From Desarmillaria ectypa (taxonomy: Eukaryota > Basidiomycota > Agaricomycetes > Agaricales > Physalacriaceae), in NCBI GenBank assembly GCA_030407005.1, contig JAUDYN010000005.1, forward strand, positions 2,852,001 through 2,916,000: DNA of 64,000 nucleotides. The letters are read 5' to 3'. The notes beneath the pieces were generated by a model. It had not been told where the DNA came from, did no database searches, and saw only the letters and a list, made by a program, of their open reading frames with translations. The position numbers were made by a program, and so were the translations under genes. Positions 1 to 10,655 of this stretch are shown here, piece by piece (position 1 is the first letter of the stretch; each line of letters starts with the position of its first letter).

Positions 1-2079
1 CTCCCTGAAAGCGGCTCAGTTAGATCAGCCCAAGAAGAGGTAGCGGATGTAACTCGATCGAGGGCTCACCTGAGCCACAGATAGCGAGCGAAATTAAAAT
101 GATATACCACCTCAGGGCCATCGTTCGAGGATCACTACTCGTAGAGAACATACAAGTAATTAATTCTTGCGATGTGGGAGGTCTGCGAAGCTCTACAGAT
201 ATCCATCAAGCTTCCTCCTTCTGTCGTTCATATGCAGAGTGCAGTCTCTAGTTCCTGATTTACCATCATCATCATCGTATTCATTTATGCTGAATGGGCA
301 TTCACAGGACGATACGCACAATACATCTCATGCCAGGCACCATCCACTGCCGAGAAACAAGCTGCTACTTTAGCTGATGCCCCCAAAATTAAGGCACTAA
401 GTCATCCTTTAACGATTGAATGAATCCTTGTTTATATCCGAGATATTTTTAATCACTGATGGAGTTTCCGCTGAAGCGGAGGTCGTCAGCATTTCAGCTT
501 CAGTCCTTGCAGCCGGTCATAGAAATATATTTTTTGTCTTCTCTCTTAGACTTGATGCTCAAGTTCAGAATGGGAATAGCGGAACCACCACATAGTGAGG
601 TGCATCGCTAATGAGTAATGATTTTTTGAGGTCGATGACCAGTATCGATAAGAAGGATCCAATTTCGAAGGACTTCGCGCAAGCGCCGCCTACCTAATGT
701 GAGGTGATAGAGCACTTCTTTCTCCACGCTTCGAGTCTGTACCTTGAGTTTAGTAGGGAGTCTTACAAGAACCTAGGATTGTTCATCTCTGTCTTTCGTA
801 ACTGACAGGGGCCATAACCGGTCAATAGCGCAGCTGTGCCTCGCTCGAGCTTCGTTGACAGAGCCTGGGATGTTTTCTGTTTCCTCTCATCTCTTCAGCG
901 CCTTCTCAGGTCTATCTTTCTTCAGTTCCCCTTGCTCTGGTACGAGGGCTTCGGTCTATTACTTAAGGTTGACGTGCCAAGGGATCAGCTTCGCTCTGGC
1001 GGTCCGAGAGGCACGTATATGTTTTTACGAGCCTCGGAATAAGGTTGCGCGATTCGCCTCCGGAACCAGTGGTTTCCCAGGGCTAAGCCTAAGCAAGGTA
1101 CCTTTCCTCGTATCTCTAACTGACCTGCCTGGAATCCCGTACACTCCAAGTCTCAACAGAAAACTGAATACATCGCAAGGTGTGATCAATCCCATCGTGG
1201 TCTCATTACTGGATACGGCTTGAGCCGCATTGACGGAGGCTGTAGGATATATATATGAATGGTTGACGGGTCCAGAGGCGTATCGAAGACCTATCTCTTC
1301 TTCGAAAGAGGATGACTCGGCGTAGACAGGGAAGCTCTGTGCCGGTCTTGCTGATACTCTTTGGCCAGGTGGTCGTTGCTGTGCAGCCGCTTTAGCGGAT
1401 CAGTCTCAAGCGATGACATCTCTTGGAAATTCATCACGCCCTTATGCACTGCAGAGGAACGATTCGGATATTCGAAACGCACGACTTGGTAGTGTGGCAT
1501 CCTCCGGGACGGGTAGCAGGAGGACGGGATGACGCCTTCCAAGGACTTTCTCCGGAGATTGAGCGTGCAAAAGATCTGGTCATCTGCAGGCTATTATGTT
1601 GCCGCTCTCTGATGCACCGCTGTGGATCCTGGAAGGCAATACACTTGACTGACTAGGAATGAGAAATTTCTACCCCGTTAGTGTCTCAGCGGCATTGAAT
1701 CTTATCCGGTGCCGTCCTGAGGTCGAGTCTTCTGGAATCTCTCGGCCGTGCGGTTCTCACAGTTTTCTGTCCTCTCAGGCTTCTTCGGATTCGTCATGGA
1801 ATGCCGCATTCAACGCTTCAGGGCGTCTCGTATCCAAGATATGGATATCCGGTTCTGTGGATGCCAATGAGAGAGGAGCAATTGCTGCTCCACTTGGGTC
1901 TACTGGAACTTCTTCACTCGTATTCTCGCGTGCCCTTTGAGTAGTAGAACTGCTCCTCGTAGGACTTTGCACTCCCTATTTTACACTGGCATACGTACAA
2001 GTACATGTACACTGAGACCTCTTAAGTGCGCTGCGTCCATGTCTCTTTATTCTCGCAGAGTCTACACGCACCGCCAAAA
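1..2079. other. No recognisable gene
   Basis: Short open frames occur on both strands, the longest about 120 codons near 855-1223, but none has a recognisable motif and none joins into a longer frame through plausible splice sites. I see no RNA gene or clear mobile element here. The left edge could hold the end of a gene lying outside the window, but nothing supports that. Confidence 0.5.
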
Positions 2080-2879
2080 ATGTTTTACGCAAAGATTTTC
2101 TTGCACCTTGTTGCTACTTATGCTGTTCATATCAGTATGAGATCGCCAACGAAGTCTCCCCCACGGTCCACGCATTTCGTACCGCAGAAGGGTATCTGCT
2201 CTATAGGGGAGACGATAGCAAACGGTTTGCTTCGTCAGAGCGCCTTTGGCATCAGGCCAACACTTTGCTTCCTCGTACGTCGTTTTGAGCATAAACTTCC
2301 TTTCAAACTAATGAGACATTATTTGTGTAGGTGTTGTATTGGATTGCATGTCTAGCGGAAATTTCCACCATTCTCTCATCATCCTATCATCAGTTTGGTG
2401 CCAGTCACCCTCGCTTCGTTTCGTCAAGCTGCCAGGCTGTCCAAGTCGTCTCCCCTTCATTACTATTCATATCGTCTGCGGTCTTAACGGTCGGAGGCGG
2501 ATGGCTACGATATCATTGCTATCGCAAGCTAGGAAGTGCTTTCACTTTCGAGATCACTCGTACGTCGAAACACGAACTTGTCACATCGGGTGCCTACTCT
2601 GTCGTTCGCCATCCAGCCTATACCGGAATGATGATGGCTTTCATAGGCATCACGCCTATCCATTTAGGCAACGGCTCATGGGTAAGGGTAAGTGGGGTGT
2701 TAGATTCGGTGCTAGGGATGTCCGTGATTATAGTTTGGAAAATCGGTATGCTTATCGCTGTTCTCTCCGTGTTGATGAGAGTGAAAACCGAAGACGAGTT
2801 TCTGAGGCGGGAGTTTGGGGACAAGTGGGAGAAATGGGCGAATAACGTTCCGTATCGCTTGGTACCGGGACTTTACTGA
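2080..2879 (+). CDS. Isoprenylcysteine carboxyl methyltransferase (ICMT)-like membrane protein
   Basis: Two exons, 2080-2274 and 2331-2879, join in frame to 247 residues. The 56-bp intron has GTACGT and TGTGTAG ends. ICMT-family enzymes methyl-esterify the C-terminal prenylcysteine of CaaX proteins in the ER membrane, using SAM. The family signature lies in the C-terminal half: a TSGAYSVVRHPAYTG-type motif followed by hydrophobic segments, then EDEF....FGDKWEKWANNVPYRLVPGLY ending at the stop, with the conserved E/F/Y/W residues of the cofactor and substrate region. The N-terminal half has one or two hydrophobic stretches but is less conserved. Agaricomycetes carry many ICMT-like paralogues of uncertain substrate, so STE14-type function is not assured. 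An ATG 18 codons upstream is in frame; I chose 2080 because homologues start near the first hydrophobic segment. Confidence 0.82.
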
Positions 2880-3589
2880 CTGAAATAAGACTGTATTCAA
2901 TCGGCTTCGGTGTACGACTCGGAGAGTATGCGCAGCATGTCAGCAATAAAGGGATGTGTCGAAATAACCTTGCTACCCATGTTGCATGCATGGACATTTG
3001 ACGTCATGACAGTGACCGCCACTCTTGCAGCCCCAAGTACGCATGGTGCATGACCTTCTACCAGTATCGGTCGAAGTAATCGAACGATGAAAAACATTCG
3101 AGAATATAGTCCTTGCTGGTGTTGGTATGATGAACGGATCTAATATTCTAGTGCCTCGTTGTGTTGGGGGGATACAATGGATATAAGAAATTATGTTCTC
3201 CACAGGTAATTCACTATCAGAACCGTCATTCATAATTATAAACAACAAAAAATCACCACTTCTTCCCTATCTGTTGATTGTATGATATGGATAACATTCG
3301 TTAATTTAATAATTGTCATTGTTTCCCCTCAGACAAGTAACTTCGTCCCATGAAGCAAACCAGCTAAGCAGGAGCAGAAAAAATAGCTTGACGTCAAAAT
3401 TGATTCGCCACTAATATTTTCATGCATAAGCACCGTGTAAAGGAAGCAGTGAAGTAGATATGGAGGGGTAGGACATCTCCAGCAGCAATCACAACACAAC
3501 ATGAGACGAAAGGTTGGCTGTACAGCCCAGTAGTCACCGCAAACGGAAAAATTGCGGCCACACCGAAACGATCACGTGACTAAAGACTG

Positions 3590-3697
3590 CAAACTAGTCC
3601 CGAAATTGGAAAAATGGCGGGCGAGCCAGTTTCAGGACGAGTCTCCTGTCAAGATTTGTGATTTTCCAGTACACCTGAAATTCTTCCATTTGTGGTG
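3590..3697 (+). repeat. Dispersed repeat, copy A (inverted partner near 41.2 kb)
   Basis: The strand shown reads CCCGAAATTGGAAAAATGGC followed by GGGCGAGCCAGTTTCAGGAC. Its reverse complement matches 41180-41280 over most of its length, with a short internal gap of about 15 bp and scattered mismatches. The match stops on both sides. It could be a solo remnant of a small transposon or a non-autonomous element; I see no target-site duplication or terminal inverted repeat. Confidence 0.6.
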
Positions 3698-3777
3698 TCA
3701 GTAATGAAGGGGGAAACCGAATTACGGAGGAAATGTACGGTACAACCTCGGGGCTTTGAAACCATCAAGCTGAGCCT

Positions 3778-3872
3778 TGAGCCCTCCAAAGCCATCACTT
3801 AGACCTGGGCCGGCTTGGGCTTTTAGAGGGCTGGCTTACGGCCGGCTCGGGCTTGAGCCTGAGCCGGCACAT
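3778..3872. repeat. GC-rich low-complexity block
   Basis: Repeated variants of a GGGCTTGAGCC / GCCGGCTCGGGC word, partly self-complementary, stand out from the AT-rich surroundings. They could fold into hairpins. Such GGCTTGGGC-type repeats are common low-copy interspersed sequence in mushroom genomes; function is unknown. Confidence 0.4.
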
Positions 3873-6483
3873 CACTATTGGTGGTGATTAAAAGACATCT
3901 GAGTTTTGGGTGAAGGAGCTTGCGGTGGATGTAAAACATATACAAGATCTAGGAGCCTTTCTGGGAACGTCTTTCTGATAGACATCGAGCGTCGAGCAAG
4001 TTATTATACTACTGACGCGTCGCATCACGACGTCACCTGATCTGTGACATACTCGCGGTCGATTTGTCACGTCAGCGAGGAAGCAGAAAATCAATACCTA
4101 GCGGAGATTGAGAGATATCGTTGGACAAGAGGCCCCTGCCTTTTCATGTTGCGCAGAGCAGAAAAGAAGGTTGGAAAAGAAACCAATGTACACTTCTCCC
4201 GGGCTTTACAATTTGGTAGCATGGGCGGTGATTGCGGGAGGATGTCAATCAAGGTGATCCGTATGTCGGCGGCAACTACAGGCTTGCTCTCGGTCCTCAA
4301 TGTAGAGTGGGATCACTTGAAATAAGAAGCCCGGTTAGATCCTCGGGAATTGGGGTACAAGCCTAGACATACTCTAGAAGAAAGGAAGAAAGTACTGAGT
4401 TTGAAGTGAGCGTTCACCCGAGAGTCCAATTAAGCGAATCATCTCTAAGGTGGCCCGGTACAAAGTGACGTGGACACATCACAGCCATAGTCCCTGGCGG
4501 GCTGCCAAGAGATGGTAGGTACAACAATCGATGAAGCTAGGTTTTTCTACAAAGAAGAGAACCATCGGTTTCTTTTCCTTAGCACATACTAGTACTGGAG
4601 GCTACCCTTCTGTGCATCGGAACAAGTGTAGCTCCATTGAAAGAACACAATGTCGCGGGTAAAGCATTCTCCCCATGACCGGAAAGCAACGTTGGAACAG
4701 TCGCTGAGTCCAGGCGCCGATCATCAAGGGCCGAAGGACAAACATTTACGGTTCCGCACACCCCCTATGGCTAGCAATGGTCTCTATAGTATAGTATTCC
4801 TATTCTCATTCATTGTAAGCAGTCTCAAACAAGGAACGAACAGAGCAGATTATAACCGTTAAAAAGCGCTGTCCCGGACATGCCTTCACCTCTTTTTTTC
4901 GCTGGATTTCCAAGAAAAAAATTCTCTTTTAACATTAGAATTCCGTTGCATGCAGGGGAAGGCCTCGATATTTTTGCCTACTAAAAAAATTGCTGGCATC
5001 TTCAATCGGTAATTTAGTGAGAATATCGGACGAGAATGGATGATGAACGAGACCGATTGTTTGGATATGTTGCGCAGGGTCGGGCCTTCAATCGCAAATC
5101 TCCTTTGATCTCATCTTCGACCGCTTCTTCTCCATCAAGCTCACCAATATCTCCTTGTTTCAAGGAAGCTCAGAATAACTTGAAAAGATCTACCATATGG
5201 TGCCCAAGGATGTCCCGGATCACGGACCAGCACGGGCAAAGGCCTTGTGCGACCGCGTGGACAACTTCGACACTGCTCCATCTGTGCAGGCTCCAAGCAT
5301 GTTTCTGCGACTTAGTGCATGCGATGCGTCAAGAAATTCATTTCTCCAAGAGAATATATCGATCCTACTTAACGGGAAAGACTTTTTGGTGGCGCTGTAT
5401 TATCACTCGTTTCTGTCATAAGGAGCTTCTCCGTACCTTGCGATTGGCGTGTTAACGTTGAATCGCCGATGGGGGCAATGAAAAACCTCTGACGTACTCC
5501 CGGTCCCCCGCAGCTCGGTGTGGAACTGCCCGCTTCTCGCAAACAGATTGATTGCTTGTTACGATGCGAACCTCATTTCCTAACTGCACTAAGAACTTAA
5601 GTATTTTTACCTCCAGATACGCAGAAAATATTCAAAGTTTCTTTTCAGATTTTTTTTCAGTAAAGAAAAACTATGAAAAAACCTTGCATATTTTTATGTA
5701 TTCGTAGGTAAAAAAAAACGCTGTCTTTTATTCAGTGTGTGCAAAATCAACTAAATTCTAGCCTTTCATATGGACTTACACATTTTTCAGCGACTGAGTC
5801 GTAACAGCTCTTTCTGACTCCTCGAAACGGAACTATTCATTATTAAACGTTTCTTCTGGACCAACCGTTGTGGTGCAAAAATGGAAAGTCTTAATGAATG
5901 CTCCTGCGGGTGATCCAATCATTGCATATCCCGTTATTATCTCAGCAGAGATCGATATTGACATCCCTGGGAAAACCCTGAATGCGTCGGGGGCGTCGGT
6001 GGCGAGTTCCACAGAACATTGTCTAACTCTACTCTAGCTTTGCGGCGGCAGACAGGGCGGGATATGTCGAATTAACTCTATTGACTCCATCCGCGGTGCA
6101 TAGCAAACCATTCTCGACAGTAGAGGGAGCTGCACGAATCAAATGCATCAGCAACGATAACTTATTATTCGCCTCGTTTGCTTCCCTTACGGCACATCAA
6201 GAAAATATCAGTTCTTTGTCAAGCCCCAAACCCCGGTTTAGCTAGACGTTTACCACGCGTCCTCTGGGAAATGTGTTCCTCTGTCGATCTATAGAATGTC
6301 AGTTCAGAGCCTCTCGGAAATACTGCAATGCTGTGCAGCCTGCCAAGGACGGGGAACTGCTGCCAAAAGAACGGATAGTGACGAACCATCAAACAGGACG
6401 AGATCGGGAATAGCGCCAATTTTAACTTCCTTGCCTTGTTACGGCAAGTTATGACAAGCTTTTCGCACATTCGCGCTGCCGAA

Positions 6484-6490
6484 TATAAAA
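6484..6490 (+). promoter_or_regulatory. TATA box of the hydrophobin gene
   Basis: TATAAAA lies 115 bp upstream of the hydrophobin start codon, with a second TATAAAG about 10 bp further on. The spacing suits a strongly expressed gene with a short 5' leader. The leader is rich in C and T (TTCTTCCCGTCATCTTTCCG), typical of highly expressed fungal genes. Confidence 0.6.
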
Positions 6491-6598
6491 AGGCTATAAA
6501 GAATATCCTGTAGGCTTGACGTTCGTTCTTCCCGTCATCTTTCCGTAGATCTTTGAAGCGTTCTCTCCAAAAGCTTTCCTCATCTCCATCCTATCGTC

Positions 6599-7182
6599 AT
6601 GAAGTTCGCCAGCATCTTTTTCTCTGTCGTTGTCCTTCTTGTATCCTTCGCAGCTGCCCTCCCTAGTAGGGAGACCAATGCTGACCGGCTCGCTCGGGGT
6701 CTTCCGCCTTTGCCTCCTACCGTAAGGTCACCGACCAGAGGTATATCACCCTTCAAATGCAGCTCTTTGATGCCAATCTGACTCCTTCCTACAGTCGCTC
6801 GCCACAGTCCCTCCGGCACACCCAACCATTGCTCCACGGGGTCTCTCCAATGCTGCAACTCCGTCCAGTCGTCGACAAGCTCGGTAGTTAGCGCGCTCTT
6901 GGGCTTGCTTGGAATCCACTTGGGCGGGGCTGCTGTTCCCGTTGGCCTGACCTGCTCGCCGCTCTCCGTTATTGGCATTGGAGGAAACTCCTGGTATGTT
7001 TGTGTTTTCTTTCACGTCTGAAATGTTATTGATGTGGCGTGCAGCTCACAACAAACCGTCTGCTGTGAAAACAACAGCTTTAATGGACTTATCGCCATTG
7101 GTTGCACCCCCAGTATGTGTCTATCATTGTCATCTTCCATAATCTGACTTCATTTCTCTGATCAGTTAACATCGGCCTCTAA
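6599..7182 (+). CDS. Class I hydrophobin, secreted
   Basis: Four exons (6599-6740, 6795-6993, 7045-7112, 7166-7182) give a 141-residue protein; no single open frame shows more than its first third. A signal peptide ([20 protein letters not shown]) is followed by a short linker and then eight cysteines spaced C-x6-CC-x32-C-x12-C-x5-CC-x12-C, with a short tail ending NIGL. The paired cysteines and the wide third loop mark a class I hydrophobin of the basidiomycete type. These proteins self-assemble at air-water interfaces and coat aerial hyphae, fruiting bodies or spores. The 5' leader has a TATA box. All three introns are 51-54 bp with GT-AG ends. Substrate-binding hydrophobicity between Cys3 and Cys4 ([17 protein letters not shown]) is as expected. 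Which developmental stage uses it cannot be read from sequence. Confidence 0.93.
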
Positions 7183-8472
7183 AGTGTGTTGATGACCCCC
7201 CCCCCGCCTCAGACGTTGTTCTTCTTAATGAACGCTTCGGACGTTTTTTTTTTTTGGCTCTTCAGACATTCATTTAAAACCCGTTCCTTATATATATCAG
7301 TTACAGTACATACCCGCTCAGCATGTCAGCATGTTATCCCTTTACTTTTTTTCTGGGCCGCGCGGATGTGAATCTCGATGCGAACGTGATGATGCAGAAT
7401 GGAATAGAAGAATAGTTTATTCTGAATTATTCCACTGAGCATATTTTACTTTTGGTTTCTATTACCATGTGCGAAGGCAAACGTTAATGGTAGATACGTT
7501 TTTCAGAAATCGCGTGATTGACAGGAATGCGTGGTGGTGTTCTAGGATCACGATGCTGCAGAAGAGGATCATTGTTCGTCTCTATGTGGACGCGTCAAAC
7601 TTACACCCTACAACGGTGCTGTTGCAGGCCTTAAAGCTATATATAATAGGGTTGATCAGAGGTTCCAAAAGCTTAATCCTAAGGCCTATCAGTAGTGGTA
7701 TTGTTCTTGCTTGACTTCTGTCTATCCACAACTTGAATGAACACGGCGAAAGTTTATTGGTGAATGCTTGCCGATGTCGCTGTCAAGCGGTCACAATGAA
7801 CTTCTAGACTTTATACATGTATACATTGATCAAGGGCAAGCCTATTGTTACGAAGCTCTCTACAAAGCGAGAGCTTGCCTCGAGTAGAGCCACCCCAGTT
7901 ACACACTGGGCATCTGCTAGTGCCACAAAAGCAAGGATAAATCGTGGCTGATAGGCCTTATGTTTTGGTAGGATAGCACGCCCTTGACGTAAGAGTACTG
8001 CCTCCCACTGCTGTGCCTCGAGACTCCTCTCTCACACGAGGAGGGTTATGGGTAAGTAGCTCGCATATTTACCTAAAAGTGAATGATGGCAAGAAAAGAA
8101 AAAGACAGCGGTAAGGCTCAATCTCCCCGATTTCTTTGGCGAACGCGGACAGGCCATCTTAGAAACATTATTCTTTCTTAATCAGGGTGATGGCGCAATC
8201 AGGGTGGGACGGCAGCCCGACGATCACCAGTCACCTTCAGACTCCCACGCCGTGCTAAATGTCGGATTGACGATGTGGATACATTCACGAATTCAAGGCC
8301 AGAACTCCAACGGCATCGCGAAACCGATGGGTGTTACATAATACTAATGTCCAAATACGGTGTTGAACCTTATTTTGCTAGCTAGTACCCGGCAGTAGCC
8401 GGGATATCCCCTCTTCCAAATAACCACAAAGTCCCGAAAAGTCTCGTCGTCGTTGATAACCGTCAAAAAAAA
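7183..8472. other. Intergenic, hydrophobin to eL27
   Basis: No coding sequence recognised. Runs of C (about 7197-7207) and T (about 7244-7256) lie just downstream of the hydrophobin. The last part should hold the eL27 promoter. Confidence 0.45.
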
Positions 8473-9085
8473 ATGGTCAAAGGTGAGTTAATTTCTACTC
8501 GGTAATGGCACCTGCTGATTACTTCCTCAGTATACAAACCTGGTAAGGTAAAGAAGGATTCGTGGTGCATCGAAAGGTCTATTTACTGACCATAAATCAG
8601 GTCGCCATCGTACTCCACGGAAGGCAAGCGGGCAAGAAGGTAGTGGTCATCAAGCAGCACGATGAGGGTTCAAAAGAGCGCCCCTACCCCCATGCAATTG
8701 TTGCCGGCATCGAACGTTACCCCAGGAAGGTGACGAGGCGAATGGGCCAGAAAAAGTTGGCTTCGCGGAGTAAAGTCAAGCCTTTCATCAAGGTGCGTTG
8801 TGACTGGACTTGACTGGAACTAGTGTCTGACAGGACGTAGGTTGTCAACTACTCGCACCTGTTCCCCACACGGTACGCACTTGAGTTAGAAGGTCTCAAG
8901 GGTGTTGTCTCCCCCGACACTTTCAAGGAGCCATCGCAGCGGGAAGATTCGAAGAAGACGATCAAGAAGTTGTTTGAGGACCGGTATGTGTCGGGCAAGA
9001 ACAAGTGGTTCTTCACTCCTCTCCGTGTAAGTGCTCTTTAACTTGGTCGCATGAACCTACTCTTACCATTTCATGTCAGTTTTGA
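8473..9085 (+). CDS. rpl27: 60S ribosomal protein eL27
   Basis: Five exons (8473-8482, 8531-8547, 8601-8792, 8841-9026, 9080-9085) encode exactly 136 residues, the usual eukaryotic length. The first exon codes only MVK plus one base, and the last only Phe and the stop, a common pattern in fungal ribosomal protein genes. The sequence is immediately recognisable: [19 protein letters not shown] at the N-terminus (KOW-type region), [20 protein letters not shown], then [15 protein letters not shown], and the C-terminal [12 protein letters not shown]. It is part of the large ribosomal subunit. Introns are 48-53 bp and canonical. There is no sign of duplication or decay, so this should be the expressed copy. 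Confidence 0.97.
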
Positions 9086-10655
9086 TCTGCCACTTGTCGT
9101 ACTGGAGTTTGAGTGCGTTGGGTGACACGGGCGGCATTGGCTAATACAATTCGTATGTTCATGCCTGTATGTTTTTATGCATGTGGTTGCGTCAATCCAG
9201 TAACTATGGAGCTGCAACAAAATTCATTAAAACTCATTTTCTCATCTGTTGCACGAAGTACTATCCGTTTCATTGAGAGGATGTACTCATCACTACACAG
9301 ATTCTCTACTGGCGTATCAGAAGAATAAGAACTTGCCTTAGTCCCTGCTCACTCCAAAGGTTTGATTCGCTGCAGAGGTCTTTGTCGACTATTATTCAAA
9401 GCTTGCGCCAGACCTGCATCAATCGCAACTGGATCTTGAGTTGCCAACTTCTGTTGCTTTAAATGCATTTGTTGTAAGTTCCATTGAATTGAGTATCGCT
9501 TTCTTATCCGTGGACCTCGCATTGCACTGTTCATCTGCGATTTTGGTGTTGATATAGAGTTGTAACGTCTGGCTCTCGGCCTTGGAATTTCTGGCTATCA
9601 ATGACTTCTACATGAAGTAAACGTAGACGTGCTTGGCAAAAAAACTCAGCCTTAGGTTAGGTATGTTTTGGGCTAGTATGTTCTCTCATAAAAGCCCTCA
9701 CCTGAGCCTTCCAGCCTTGATCGCAAACGACGCACACTTAGTGAAAGGCTTCTAAACCATTAATGGTTTCCTGTCGTTGGTTCAATGTTCATGTTTTATG
9801 TGAGTTAATGCAACTTCTCCTTGGAGTATTTCGATTCATGTCGGCCGATTAGCCGAATGTATTACCGCCAGTTCGGGTGGGACGTTGTCACAGAACATGT
9901 ACTCTACACCGTACTGACACCGAGTCACCATTAACGACAGTATACGCAGTGTCCTTCTTGGACATGTACAATACTAGAATCTTCGAACCTGCTTCGACCT
10001 AGACAGTCAGCTTGATCAGCTCGAATGGAGAGGAGGCGGGGAATCCTATGGTGCATCAAATTCCCAGCCGCTTAGTTGTCGACCTTCCCAGGACCTGCTC
10101 ATCTGCCGTGTTCTGGAAAAAGACAGGATCCATCTTCTTGCGCTCTCGGGCTACTCACGATTCTATTGGAGGTGAATCTACTGACCCTCTCCCTGAGGCA
10201 GCGTCAGGGGAAGTACGTGAAAGGGTAAATGATGATAGAAACACCTGAGGTCGGATCTTCCTTCCTCCAAACTAGAGTATGTCTCAGTGGTTCCTCACGG
10301 TACGTTATATATAAGCTCTGAGGAGTTTCGTTTGCCTTTACCTGGCCATATCACAGTCTTGCTATTGCTGCGAACATAGCATCGGAATGAGGTTCAAATA
10401 AGTGGTAAGCGACGTAGTACGGAAGATCTATTTTGGGACTTGATATTGAAACATTGGTACCGGAATCTGGACCAAAAAGTGAATTATGTAACTATATTTC
10501 CCAAATATGGGGCTCGCCTATCGGACCTTTTGGTGCTCTTACATGCCAGAGCCTTCCTTTCTTCTACCACCTTCGTTATCCTCCTCTTTTTCATTTACGC
10601 GTTTATCGTCTGGTCACGTATTGTGCTTCTCTGCCAAGTCTGAGGGTATCGAAAA
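9086..10655. other. Intergenic, eL27 to CAC2-like gene
   Basis: Short frames only, for example about 78 codons from 10012, without recognisable motifs. Nothing supports an RNA gene. The promoter of the WD40 gene should lie in the last few hundred bases. Confidence 0.45.

Larger units (their letters stand above)
2880..6480. other. Long intergenic stretch, low coding signal
   Basis: No recognisable gene. An open frame of about 139 codons starting at 5036 has no known motif and is not extended by splicing. The stretch contains one copy of a dispersed inverted repeat (about 3590-3697), a GC-rich low-complexity block (about 3778-3872), and AT-rich sequence with A/T runs around 5600-5720. Confidence 0.5.

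Noticed and set aside
1291..1542. Overlapping frames of 60-120 codons between 0.8 and 2.0 kb.
   Set aside because: Several frames overlap on both strands with no motif, typical of chance frames.
5036..5455. 139-codon plus-strand frame beginning MDDERDRLFGYVAQG.
   Set aside because: No recognisable domain, codon pattern unremarkable, and no splice joining extends it; could be a lone hypothetical but unsupported.
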